8,428 nucleotides of DNA from Candidatus Peregrinibacteria bacterium CG_4_10_14_0_2_um_filter_43_11 (GCA_002792495.1 PFOK01000033.1:1-8428), one strand, 5' to 3'. Positions 1-6,190 are shown, counted from the stretch's first letter. Numbers and translations: made by a program. Notes: generated from the sequence alone by a model not told the origin.

Positions 1-111
1 GAAGGATTGGATGTAGTGGACACCATTGTGAATGTAGATCGGGACGCACACGACAAACCTCTGGAAAACGTAGTGATGAAAAAGGTGGAATTGGATAAAT
101 ACCGGAAGTAA
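1..111 (+). CDS. Cyclophilin-type peptidyl-prolyl cis-trans isomerase, C-terminal end (partial)
   Basis: The reading frame is open from base 1 to TAA at 109-111 and encodes 36 residues beginning EGLDVVDTIVNV and ending in MKKVELDKYRK. The pattern G-x-D-V-V-D-x-I, then a short Asp-rich turn, P-L-E-x-V-V-M-K-K-V, is the last helix-turn-strand of cyclophilin-type PPIases, which isomerise X-Pro peptide bonds during protein folding. The catalytic residues lie upstream of the window, so activity and any signal peptide cannot be judged. A strong terminator begins 15 bases after the stop, so this is the last gene of its transcript. The family call rests on a short but characteristic tail. Confidence 0.8.
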   Translation, partial: EGLDVVDTIVNVDRDAHDKPLENVVMKKVELDKYRK

Positions 112-126
112 TTGAAAAACATTTTT

Positions 127-165
127 AAAAAGGAGATTATTATGTTACAGTGGTCTCCTTTTTTT
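127..165 (+). terminator. Rho-independent terminator after the PPIase gene
   Basis: AAAAAGGAGA (127-136) pairs perfectly with TCTCCTTTTT (154-163) across a 17-nt loop, and the T-run continues to 165. The left arm starts with an A-run, so the hairpin could also act in the opposite direction. It separates the isomerase from the unknown gene at 188. Confidence 0.85.
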
Positions 166-187
166 AATGCCCTAGTCCAAAAGTAAA

Positions 188-631
188 ATGTTACAAGTAC
201 CATCACTACTCGATTTCCTCGACTTGCCAACAAAATTAGGTATCCCTGAAGAAGCGTTAAGTGGGATAAGAAACAAAGCTGTAGAAACCATGCGAGGCTT
301 GATTACAGTCAACTTAGGCAGACAAACCATGCTAGGAATATTAGCCGATAAAGTGAATGGATTTTGTGACAGGTCACTCCCGGAAATAGCGCCACAACCG
401 CCAATAATGAAAATGTTAAGAAGCATTTATGATACCACCTCCGGAGATCATACTGTCCTGGCAGCAGCCTTGGTAGAAAAAATCGGAGATACATCAGAGG
501 TAACTCTAGATCAAATCCGCACAGCCGTGGAAGATCTATATGAAGAATTAAGAAGGTGTATCGAAATGAATCGTAATGTGTTTGAGGAACTGTTAAAAAA
601 GAGAAGAGAATTTGCTCAATCCTATTTTTAG
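188..631 (+). CDS. Hypothetical protein, 147 aa, helical, unknown function
   Basis: I do not recognise this protein. It starts at ATG 188, with an in-frame TAG at 173-175 just upstream, and ends TAG at 629-631. The N-terminal part (about residues 1-60) is mixed Leu/Ile-rich helix with Cys60. A proline-rich turn (EIAPQPP, 66-72) follows, and the C-terminal half (about 90-143) is charged and amphipathic, with a likely coiled-coil helix at 108-141 (VEDLYEELRRC, then FEELLKKRR). There is no signal peptide and no clear transmembrane segment, so it is probably cytosolic. It lies between a terminator (127-165) and the gltX promoter (664-693), so it may be a single-gene transcript. I see no Shine-Dalgarno sequence. 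Base composition is more AT-rich by eye than gltX. Nothing in the neighbourhood suggests a role. A genuine gene is supported by its length and by clean boundaries that fit the surrounding signals. Confidence 0.65.
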   Translation: MLQVPSLLDFLDLPTKLGIPEEALSGIRNKAVETMRGLITVNLGRQTMLGILADKVNGFCDRSLPEIAPQPPIMKMLRSIYDTTSGDHTVLAAALVEKIGDTSEVTLDQIRTAVEDLYEELRRCIEMNRNVFEELLKKRREFAQSYF

Positions 632-663
632 AAATCAATAGTATCAATAAAAATAGATTGATG

Positions 664-693
664 TTGTTGTCCCTTTTTTGAAGTTGCTATAGT
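664..693 (+). promoter_or_regulatory. Promoter of gltX with extended -10
   Basis: TTGTTG at 664-669 is a plausible -35 box, 18 bases before TATAGT at 688-693, which carries the TG extension (TGCTATAGT, 685-693). Transcription would start near 700, giving a leader of about 28 bases before the TTG start of gltX. The block from 684 to 699 is nearly identical to the promoter of the unknown gene at 7657. Confidence 0.6.
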
Positions 694-727
694 ATAAAAG
701 CGCTGTTTTATAATTAAAAATTCTAAA

Positions 728-2221
728 TTGAACGTCCGACTCCGCATTCCCCCTTCCCCCACCGGTTTACTGCACATCGGTACGGTACGAACCGCGCTTT
801 ACAATTATTTGTTCGCGAAAAAAAACGGAGGCACGTTGGTGTTACGCATCGAGGATACGGATAAAGAGCGAGGCACAAAAGAATACGAAGATGACATTGT
901 GAACGGATTGATTAAATTGGGGATCGCGGGCGACGAAGGTGTACACGTGGGTGGGCCTTACGCGCCGTATCGCCAGAGCGAACGAACGGAGATATACACC
1001 GGCTACCTACAGCAATTACTCGATGAGGACAAAGCGTATTACTGTTTTTGTACCAAGGAACGGCTGGAAGCAATGCGCGAAGAACAAACCGCGAAAAAAC
1101 TTCCCCCACGATACGACGGTTGTTGCACGGGGTTGGACGTGGCGGAAAGTAAAAAACGTGTAGAACAAGGGGAATCCGCCGTTATTCGACTGCGCGTGCC
1201 ACAAGATCGGGAAATAAAATTCAACGATTTGGTTCGCGGCGAAAACGTGTTCCGGAGCAAAGAATTTGACGATTTTGTCATCGCGCGAAAAATCAATGAC
1301 CCGCTCTATCATCTCACCGTTGTGGCGGATGACCACGACATGGAAATTACCCACGTGATTCGGGGGGAAGATCACATTTCCAACACACCGAAACAGATTT
1401 TGATTTATCGGGCTTTCGGCTGGCAAATACCGGAGTTCGGACACCTTCCGCTGATTTTGAATGAGGACAAAACCAAATTGAGCAAACGTAAAAATAAGGT
1501 TTCGGTGGATGATTATTTAAAGGAAGGTTATTTACCGGAGGCGCTTCTCAATTTCCTCGCGCTACTGGGGTGGAACACCACGGATGAACAGGAGATTTTT
1601 AGCATGGAGGAATTGATTGAAAAATTTTCGCTGGATCGTGTGCACAAAGGAGGCGCCGTTTTCGACATCAAAAAACTCGATTGGATCAACGGCGAATACA
1701 TCAAAAAAGCCATCGCGGAAGACATCGATGGATTTTACCCAAAAATCGCTCACTTTTTCTCATCCCGACCGCAAGCGGAGGGATCTACCCCGATCGACCC
1801 CGTTCTCATCAAAAAAATCCTGCAAGACCCCGATTTCGCGGGGCGATTCAAAAAATTAAGTGAAATTCCGGAGGCACTGGCCGTTTTCTTCGAACCCCTC
1901 CCGGATTATTCGATGAGCCTGATTTTGAACGAAAAATTCAAAATCACACCGGAAATCGGAAAAAGGGTGTTTCAAAAAGCAATCGAAACCGCTCAGAATC
2001 TGGAATGGGAGGTTGGAGACAACACCCAAACACAAACCCTTTCCGAATCCATGATGGAACTTGTAGAACCCTTGGAATTAAAAAACGGACAGGTGCTATG
2101 GCCCATTCGGGTTTCCCTGTCAGGAGCTGAACGTTCCGCCAATTTCGCAACATTGATGGTGTATTTAGGAAAAGAGGAAACATTAAAACGATTGGGAATC
2201 GCGTTAGAAAAAATGAATTGA
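728..2221 (+). CDS. gltX: Glutamyl-tRNA synthetase (class I)
   Basis: GltX attaches glutamate to tRNA-Glu in the cytosol using ATP. The 497-residue product is full length. Visible motifs are RIPPSPTG (6-13) with the HIGH-type signature HIGT (16-19), the internal HVIRGEDHISNTP block, and the KMSKS-type loop KLSKR (250-254). A probable zinc site in the insertion is formed by C106, C108, Y129 and C133 (CFC, then YDGCC), the same spacing type as in the E. coli enzyme. The C-terminal anticodon-binding domain follows (about 330-497) and ends in a typical L-x-R-L-x-x-A. The start is TTG at 728: no in-frame ATG lies closer to the conserved RxRxxPSPTG, and starting there gives the usual 3-5 residue lead. 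There is no Shine-Dalgarno sequence. In bacteria lacking GlnRS this enzyme also mischarges tRNA-Gln for GatCAB; that cannot be decided here. It stops with TGA, and the RAYT gene starts 7 bases later. Confidence 0.97.
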   Translation: MNVRLRIPPSPTGLLHIGTVRTALYNYLFAKKNGGTLVLRIEDTDKERGTKEYEDDIVNGLIKLGIAGDEGVHVGGPYAPYRQSERTEIYTGYLQQLLDEDKAYYCFCTKERLEAMREEQTAKKLPPRYDGCCTGLDVAESKKRVEQGESAVIRLRVPQDREIKFNDLVRGENVFRSKEFDDFVIARKINDPLYHLTVVADDHDMEITHVIRGEDHISNTPKQILIYRAFGWQIPEFGHLPLILNEDKTKLSKRKNKVSVDDYLKEGYLPEALLNFLALLGWNTTDEQEIFSMEELIEKFSLDRVHKGGAVFDIKKLDWINGEYIKKAIAEDIDGFYPKIAHFFSSRPQAEGSTPIDPVLIKKILQDPDFAGRFKKLSEIPEALAVFFEPLPDYSMSLILNEKFKITPEIGKRVFQKAIETAQNLEWEVGDNTQTQTLSESMMELVEPLELKNGQVLWPIRVSLSGAERSANFATLMVYLGKEETLKRLGIALEKMN

Positions 2222-2228
2222 TCGGACA

Positions 2229-2804
2229 ATGACATTATTCGGAAATAAATACCGTATTCAGTCCACCCGACTGCCGGAATGGGATTATGGATCCGATGGA
2301 TATTATTTTGTCACCATTTGCACAAAAGGAATGGTCGAATGGTTTGGCGAAATTCGAAAAGGAATAATGGGATTGAATGAATTGGGATGCGCTGTCCATA
2401 AACAATGGGGAATAACCGGAAAAATAAGAAAAAATGTGGAATTGGATACATTTGTTGTTATGCCAAATCATGTACACGGTATTATTGTTATTCATGCACC
2501 CGTAGAGACGCATTGCAATGTGTCTCTACGCAATGCGTCTGCCGAACAACAACAAAAATACAATCAATTTGGACCACAACGTAATAATTTAGCATCAATC
2601 GTTCGGGGGTTTAAATCATCTGTTAAGCTTTGGTGTAACCAAAGCGGATATTCCGATTTTTCCTGGCAATCAAATTATTACGACCGTATAATTCGTAATG
2701 AACGGGAATTAAACCGTATTCAATCCTACATTCAGGACAATCCGATAAATTGGGAAATAGACAGAAACCATTCCAAAGATAAACCATCCATTCATGGAAA
2801 TTAA
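2229..2804 (+). CDS. REP-associated tyrosine transposase (RAYT, IS200-like Y1 HUH transposase)
   Basis: A 191-residue single-strand DNA nuclease/transposase of the Y1_Tnp family, related to IS200/IS605 TnpA. RAYTs cut and join DNA at REP hairpins and are usually single-copy chromosomal genes rather than mobile ISs. Motifs: the N-terminal strand YYFVTICTK (25-33), the metal-binding HUH motif in MPNHVHGII (78-86, His81 and His83), the helix ASIVRGFKSSVKLW (122-135), WQSNYYDRIIRNERE (146-160), and Tyr167 in YIQDNP, the position of the family's nucleophile. All catalytic residues are present. The segment between strand and helix (about 90-118) is variable and contains a DNA palindrome with REP features. 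The gene sits between gltX (7-base gap) and murB, whose start overlaps its last 11 bases. It is visibly more AT-rich than gltX and murB, which suggests acquisition into a housekeeping operon. It has no Shine-Dalgarno sequence and is probably co-transcribed from the gltX promoter. Confidence 0.92.
   Translation: MTLFGNKYRIQSTRLPEWDYGSDGYYFVTICTKGMVEWFGEIRKGIMGLNELGCAVHKQWGITGKIRKNVELDTFVVMPNHVHGIIVIHAPVETHCNVSLRNASAEQQQKYNQFGPQRNNLASIVRGFKSSVKLWCNQSGYSDFSWQSNYYDRIIRNERELNRIQSYIQDNPINWEIDRNHSKDKPSIHGN
2502..2540. repeat. REP-like palindrome inside the RAYT reading frame
   Basis: GTAGAGACGCATTG (2502-2515) is followed directly by its reverse complement (2516-2529) with one difference at 2521, where T replaces C and gives a G-T pair. 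The palindrome opens with GTAG, the tetranucleotide that marks the foot of many REP elements recognised by RAYTs. The right arm is partly duplicated: 2515-2525 recurs with one change at 2530-2540, an offset of 15 bases that keeps the frame. The second copy pairs perfectly over 11 bp with AGACGCATTGC (2506-2516), so two alternative hairpins are possible. It encodes the VETHCNVSLRNAS part of the transposase loop. Confidence 0.8.
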
Positions 2805-3681
2805 AATTCAAAAAAACACCGCGCTCAGCCAATTCTGCACCTACCGTACCGGGGGGAAGGCCCTGTATTTTGCTCCGGCAACAGACTGGCAAGGCGTGTT
2901 TCACCTACGCGAATTCGCGAAAAAACAAAAAATTCCCTACATGATTTTAGGGGGTGGTAGCAATGTGCTGTTCCCCGATGAGGGATACCCCGGACTCGTG
3001 ATTTTGAATCACATTGATCGAATGGAATTTCATGACGGCATGGTTACCGTAGGAAGTGGCGCGCATTTGATGAAATTATTAATGACGGCGATGCAACACA
3101 ATCTGGGGGGCATTTCGGCACTCGCGAACGTTCCCGGAACGGTAGGAGGAGCCATTTATGGCAATGCCGGCATTCCCGGAATGTGGATAGGAGATGTGTT
3201 GGCGCATGCCAGCATTTTACCCGAAAACGAAAACAGGCCGATGATTGTCACCCCGGACTATTTCGAATTCGGATACCGCACGAGCAAAGCCAAACGCACC
3301 AAAGACATCATTCTTTCCGGAACGATTAAATTGAGTCCTACTCCCGCCATAATCACTCGAAAAGAAATTGATGGATACATCAAAGAGCGTGCTCAAAAAC
3401 AACCTTCCGGCTTTTGTTGTGGCAGTTTTTTCAAAAATCCGTCCGAATTCCCTTCCGCGGGTTGGTTGATTGAACAAGCGGGCTGTAAGGGAATGACGAT
3501 GGGGGGAGCCCAAGTGAGCGAAAAACACGCTAATTTTTTCATGAATACCGGAAAGGCCACTTCAACGGACATTCTCAATCTGGCACTCAGGGTTCACGAC
3601 GCGGTGAAAACAAAATTCGATGTGAATCTGGAGCCGGAAGTTCAAATTATCGGAAACAATCCCTTTAAAAAAAATAATTGA
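2794..3681 (+). CDS. murB: UDP-N-acetylenolpyruvoylglucosamine reductase
   Basis: MurB is the cytosolic FAD enzyme that reduces the enolpyruvyl group of UDP-GlcNAc-enolpyruvate with NADPH to give UDP-MurNAc, the second committed step of peptidoglycan synthesis. The 295-residue length is normal. FAD-binding motifs are YRTGG (17-21), ILGGGSNVLF (51-60), and VPGTVGGAIYGNAG (113-126). The substrate-binding region follows with YRTS (161-164), the proton-donating serine in CGSFFKNP (Ser211), AGWLIEQAGCKG (222-233), VSEKHANF (241-248), and the C-terminal acidic motif LEPEV (279-283). Start ATG 2794 gives the expected short lead before the Thr-Gly-Gly loop. It overlaps the end of the RAYT gene by 11 bases, implying that the RAYT boundary lies exactly at the murB start. 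It ends TGA TAA (tandem stops at 3679-3684). No Shine-Dalgarno sequence is seen. Confidence 0.97.
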   Translation: MEIKIQKNTALSQFCTYRTGGKALYFAPATDWQGVFHLREFAKKQKIPYMILGGGSNVLFPDEGYPGLVILNHIDRMEFHDGMVTVGSGAHLMKLLMTAMQHNLGGISALANVPGTVGGAIYGNAGIPGMWIGDVLAHASILPENENRPMIVTPDYFEFGYRTSKAKRTKDIILSGTIKLSPTPAIITRKEIDGYIKERAQKQPSGFCCGSFFKNPSEFPSAGWLIEQAGCKGMTMGGAQVSEKHANFFMNTGKATSTDILNLALRVHDAVKTKFDVNLEPEVQIIGNNPFKKNN

Positions 3682-3691
3682 TAAGCTCAAA

Positions 3692-3732
3692 ACCGTTGGT
3701 TTTTCCGAACGGTAAATCCATTGGTAACCAAT
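3692..3732. repeat. Two small inverted repeats between murB and nnrD
   Basis: ACCGTT (3692-3697) and AACGGT (3708-3713) form a 6-bp hairpin with a 10-nt loop. Next to it ATTGGT (3720-3725) and ACCAAT (3727-3732) form a perfect palindrome around a single A. Neither is followed by a T-run, so they are not intrinsic terminators. They could be an operator or an mRNA structure before nnrD, or chance. The 75-base gap otherwise shows no convincing promoter. Confidence 0.4.
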
Positions 3733-3756
3733 CGGAATAATCATTAACACTAAAAA

Positions 3757-4533
3757 ATGTTCGACAGAGAAGAAGATTCCCACAAAGGCCAAAATGGAAA
3801 GGTGATGATCATCGGCGGAAATCCACTGTTCCATGGTGCACCGATTTTATGTGCGCTAGGGGCAGAATACTCCGGTGTGGATTTGGTATTTCCTTTTTTA
3901 CCGCCCTGTCACGCGGAAGTCGCGCGGACTTATTCGCTGAATTTCATTTTGCAAACATTTGAAAAGGAGATATTGACGGAGACAGATGTTAAAAAACTCC
4001 TTCATTTCAGTGAAAAGGTGGATGTGGTGGTGATCGGTCCGGGATTGGGAACAGATGCCAAAACCAAAAAAGCCATTAAAAACCTGCTCACCCACCTGCA
4101 AACACCAACCGTTGTGGATGCCGGCGCGCTCATTTATACCAATACTTTTCCAAAAGAAACGGTACTGACACCGCATCATGGCGAATTCACCGCTCTGACG
4201 GGGGAAGAACCGACTCCGACAAACATTCAAAAATGGGCCAAGGATTTAAAAGTGACCATCGTTTGCAAGGGGCGGGAGGACATCATTGCGGATGAGGAAA
4301 ATATCGCCTTCAACGCGACAGGACACCCCCTAATGACCGTGGGCGGAACAGGAGACGTATTGAGCGGTGTGATTGGCGGTTTTATGGCACAGGGAATGAG
4401 CGCGTTTGAAGCCGGCAAATACGGAACGAAAATAATAGGGGAGGCGGGCGAATTTTTAGCCGAAAAATACGGAAGCTTCCGTGCCATAGACATCGTTCAT
4501 GTCCTTCCCGAATTCTTGAGACAAGATGACTAA
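3757..4533 (+). CDS. nnrD: ADP-dependent (S)-NAD(P)H-hydrate dehydratase (YjeF C-terminal / carbohydrate-kinase family)
   Basis: NnrD repairs NADH and NADPH damaged by hydration, removing water at the expense of ADP (in bacteria) in the cytosol. The 258 residues cover only the ribokinase-like C-terminal domain of YjeF; the N-terminal epimerase domain (NnrE) is absent from this protein and from the window. Motifs: SHKGQNGKVMIIGG (8-21), GPGLG (94-98), DAGAL (121-125), LTPHHGEF (137-144), CKGREDII (170-177), and the anion-hole/base motif GGTGDVLSG (196-204) with catalytic Asp200. Start ATG 3757 is A-rich upstream (ACTAAAAA) with no Shine-Dalgarno sequence and places the SHKG motif at the usual distance. 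The last 8 bases overlap pgeF, indicating translational coupling within the operon. Confidence 0.93.
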   Translation: MFDREEDSHKGQNGKVMIIGGNPLFHGAPILCALGAEYSGVDLVFPFLPPCHAEVARTYSLNFILQTFEKEILTETDVKKLLHFSEKVDVVVIGPGLGTDAKTKKAIKNLLTHLQTPTVVDAGALIYTNTFPKETVLTPHHGEFTALTGEEPTPTNIQKWAKDLKVTIVCKGREDIIADEENIAFNATGHPLMTVGGTGDVLSGVIGGFMAQGMSAFEAGKYGTKIIGEAGEFLAEKYGSFRAIDIVHVLPEFLRQDD

Positions 4534-5224
4534 AAAACCGCTCATGATTCACCTGCCTAACAGCTTTCAACCTTTCTGTGACGACCTGATTTTTGGAATG
4601 ACACAAAAAGACTTCGGTTCTTTGAATGATGAAAGCCGGGATTTTGACTTTTTTTTGAAAAAACTGGCTCAAGAAACAAAGGGGATACAGCCCGTTTTTG
4701 CCAATCAAATGCACGGAGAAGACGTGATGGTGATTAAAAATCCACCCCGGATTAAACCGGAATGTGACGGTTTCATCACACGACAGAAAAAAGTGCCGCT
4801 CCTGATCAAAATAGCCGATTGCCAAGGGGTTTTAATATATGATTTTCAAACCAAAACCGTCGCGGCAGTTCATTCGGGATGGCGTGGATCCGCAAAAAAC
4901 ATCATCGGGAAAACCATAAAGACAATGAAAGAAATGGGGTGCAATGCATCGGACTTAGTAATTGCCATCAGCCCCTCCCTGGGGTCCTGTTGCGCGGAAT
5001 TTTCGGATCCGTTCAGGGAACTACCGAAAGAATGTCACCCATACATTATGCCAAAAAACCGTGTCGATTTTTGGAGTTTGAGCAAGGAACAATGTCTGGA
5101 ACAAGGAGTGCCGGAATCCCAAATAGAAATCACCGGAATTTGTACCCAATGTCACCCGGAAAGCTGTTTTTCTCACCGCAATGGAGATTTGGGAAGAATG
5201 GGGGCTTTTATTATGCTAAAATAA
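4526..5224 (+). CDS. pgeF: Peptidoglycan editing factor PgeF (YfiH/DUF152, 'laccase domain' family)
   Basis: In E. coli the family member YfiH removes wrongly incorporated L-Ser or Gly from UDP-MurNAc precursors; the older name polyphenol oxidase/laccase persists in databases, and the animal homologue LACC1 is a purine nucleoside enzyme. The 232 residues carry all family motifs: QMHG (61-64), CDGFIT (80-85), ADC (97-99), AAVHSGWRG (113-121), SLGSCCAEF (151-159), a CTQC pair (206-209), FSHR (215-218) and GRMG (223-226). His63, Cys99 and His116 have the 36- and 17-residue spacing of the metal/catalytic triad in YfiH. The start overlaps the nnrD stop by 8 bases. Its place a gene away from murB fits a role in cell-wall precursor quality control, though this is inference. 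Confidence 0.93.
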   Translation: MTKKPLMIHLPNSFQPFCDDLIFGMTQKDFGSLNDESRDFDFFLKKLAQETKGIQPVFANQMHGEDVMVIKNPPRIKPECDGFITRQKKVPLLIKIADCQGVLIYDFQTKTVAAVHSGWRGSAKNIIGKTIKTMKEMGCNASDLVIAISPSLGSCCAEFSDPFRELPKECHPYIMPKNRVDFWSLSKEQCLEQGVPESQIEITGICTQCHPESCFSHRNGDLGRMGAFIMLK

Positions 5225-5280
5225 GCTGTACAGTGATCCCGTTGAATGGCAAATATTGGAAACCATGGAATGCATAGAGC

Positions 5281-5316
5281 AATCTCACAAATCCCTCAAA
5301 TCCCCCACATCCCCCA
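5281..5316. repeat. Four tandem 9-bp units upstream of yggT
   Basis: The units AATCTCACA, AATCCCTCA, AATCCCCCA and CATCCCCCA run head to tail (5281-5289, 5290-5298, 5299-5307, 5308-5316). They lie in the 112-base gap between pgeF and yggT, and are C-rich against an AT-rich background. Only three G-runs of three or more occur on the complementary strand, so a complete intramolecular G-quadruplex is not formed. No function is evident; the length may vary by slippage. Confidence 0.6.
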
Positions 5317-5336
5317 AGTTTTATCCAAAACAAATT

Positions 5337-5597
5337 ATGGATTTCGTCGCTTTTCTCATCACCAACATCATTCGGATTCTAAAATACGCGATCTTGGCGC
5401 GCGTGCTCCTTTCGTGGGTTCAGGTGAACCCCCATGGACGCATCGTGAGCGGTATTCACGACATAACAGAACCCATATTAAAGTTTTTTCGTAATTTATT
5501 GCCCCGCACGGGCATGATGGATTTTTCCCCCATTCTCGCGTTTTTAGCTCTGGATTTTCTCCAAATGGGAATCATTCAAATTCTTGCGACACTATAA
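5337..5597 (+). CDS. yggT: YggT family membrane protein
   Basis: A small integral membrane protein of 86 residues. It has a first hydrophobic helix (about 3-26, FVAFLITNIIRILKYAILARV), the family signature LLSWV (24-28) followed by NPHG, a polar middle ending in ITEPILKFFRNLLP (43-56), then MDFSPILAFLALDFL (61-75) opening a second membrane helix to the C-terminus. YggT proteins are linked with osmotic tolerance in E. coli and with division or chloroplast nucleoid roles (YlmG/CCB3) elsewhere; the molecular function is unknown. I chose ATG 5337 because the family begins directly before the first helix. A longer in-frame version from ATG 5256 would add 27 residues translated from the tandem repeat, which look non-coding. 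There is no Shine-Dalgarno sequence. It is the last gene before the infC promoter. Confidence 0.88.
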   Translation: MDFVAFLITNIIRILKYAILARVLLSWVQVNPHGRIVSGIHDITEPILKFFRNLLPRTGMMDFSPILAFLALDFLQMGIIQILATL

Positions 5598-5637
5598 TCA
5601 AGAAAATCTTGACTTCTACATCCTTTTTACCTAAAAT
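5598..5637 (+). promoter_or_regulatory. Promoter of infC-rpmI-rplT with overlapping palindrome
   Basis: TTGACT (5609-5614) and TAAAAT (5632-5637) are separated by 17 bases, a near-consensus sigma-70 promoter. Transcription would start near 5644, about 43 bases before the proposed ATT start of infC. A perfect inverted repeat TCAAGA (5598-5603), AAA, TCTTGA (5607-5612) overlaps the -35 box, so it could be an operator; it starts directly after the yggT stop. The leader shows no T-rich terminator hairpin. Confidence 0.7.
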
Positions 5638-5686
5638 TACTAGGCTTTAAATTCAGTCCCTCGTTTTTATCATTAATATTAAACTT

Positions 5687-6190
5687 ATTAATAAGCAACT
5701 GCGCATTAACGATCAGATTCGAGCCTCCGAAATACTACTCATCGACGGAGAACAGAAGACCATGATGAAAATAGGAGAAGCGATCGAAAAAGCCAAATCA
5801 CAAGGATTGGATCTGGTGGAAGTGGCACCCAAGAACGAACCGTCAGTGTGTAAGATAATGGATTACGGCACTTACATTTATGAACAAAAGAAGAAGACGA
5901 AAAAGAACAAGAAGACTCAAAAACAAACAGAAATAAAAACAATCCGCCTGAGCATCCGTACGGAAATTCATGATCTGGAAGTAAAAGCCAAACAAGCACG
6001 TAAATTTTTGAACGCACGGCATATTGTAAAAGTGGTAATCATCTTCCGTGGACGAGAAATGGCTCATGAAGATCTTGGAATAGAAAAAATGGGGAAATTC
6101 CAGGAAATGTTAAGTGATATTGCAACCACAGAACAAAATCCAAAAAAGCAGGGATATCAGATGATCATGGTTTTAAATCCTATAAAATAA
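5687..6190 (+). CDS. infC: Translation initiation factor IF-3, probable ATT start
   Basis: IF3 binds the 30S subunit, prevents premature 50S joining and checks the start codon and initiator tRNA. The first in-frame ATG (5762) would cut off the conserved N-terminal strand: upstream codons from 5702 read RINDQIRASEILLIDGEQK, the family's hallmark INEQIRA region. The frame is open from a TAA at 5648-5650, with no ATG, GTG or TTG in between. ATT 5687 gives M-N-K-Q-L-R before INDQIRA, the usual length; ATT 5672, 5678 or 5705 and CTG 5699 are alternatives. An AUU start is known for E. coli infC, where it makes IF3 repress its own synthesis. From 5687 the protein has 167 residues: the N-domain (to about 65, with DLVEVAP at 42-48 and VCKIMDYG at 54-61), a very lysine-rich linker (68-79), and the C-domain (about 82-167, with LSIRTEIHDLEVK, VVIIFRGREMAH). 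No Shine-Dalgarno sequence is seen. Confidence 0.9.
   Translation: MNKQLRINDQIRASEILLIDGEQKTMMKIGEAIEKAKSQGLDLVEVAPKNEPSVCKIMDYGTYIYEQKKKTKKNKKTQKQTEIKTIRLSIRTEIHDLEVKAKQARKFLNARHIVKVVIIFRGREMAHEDLGIEKMGKFQEMLSDIATTEQNPKKQGYQMIMVLNPIK

Noticed and set aside
112..143. Promoter for the gene at 188 (TTGAAA 112-117 with GATTAT 135-140)
   Set aside because: Both boxes are poor and lie within the terminator hairpin; not convincing enough to list as a feature.
634..662. ATCAAT/ATTGAT inverted repeat after the gene ending at 631 as a terminator
   Set aside because: AT-only weak stem and no T-run directly after it; the T-run at 674-679 is too far away.
1016..1444. 142-codon open frame on the minus strand inside gltX
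   Set aside because: It lies wholly opposite conserved GluRS coding sequence and shows no family features; a shadow ORF.
4382..4825. 147-codon open frame on the minus strand across nnrD/pgeF
   Set aside because: Both strands cannot be equally constrained here; the plus-strand proteins carry full family motifs and this frame carries none.
5246..5494. Plus-strand frame with IPQIPQIPHIPQ-like repeats
   Set aside because: It is a translation of the 9-bp tandem array and then runs out of frame through yggT, which has clear YggT motifs.
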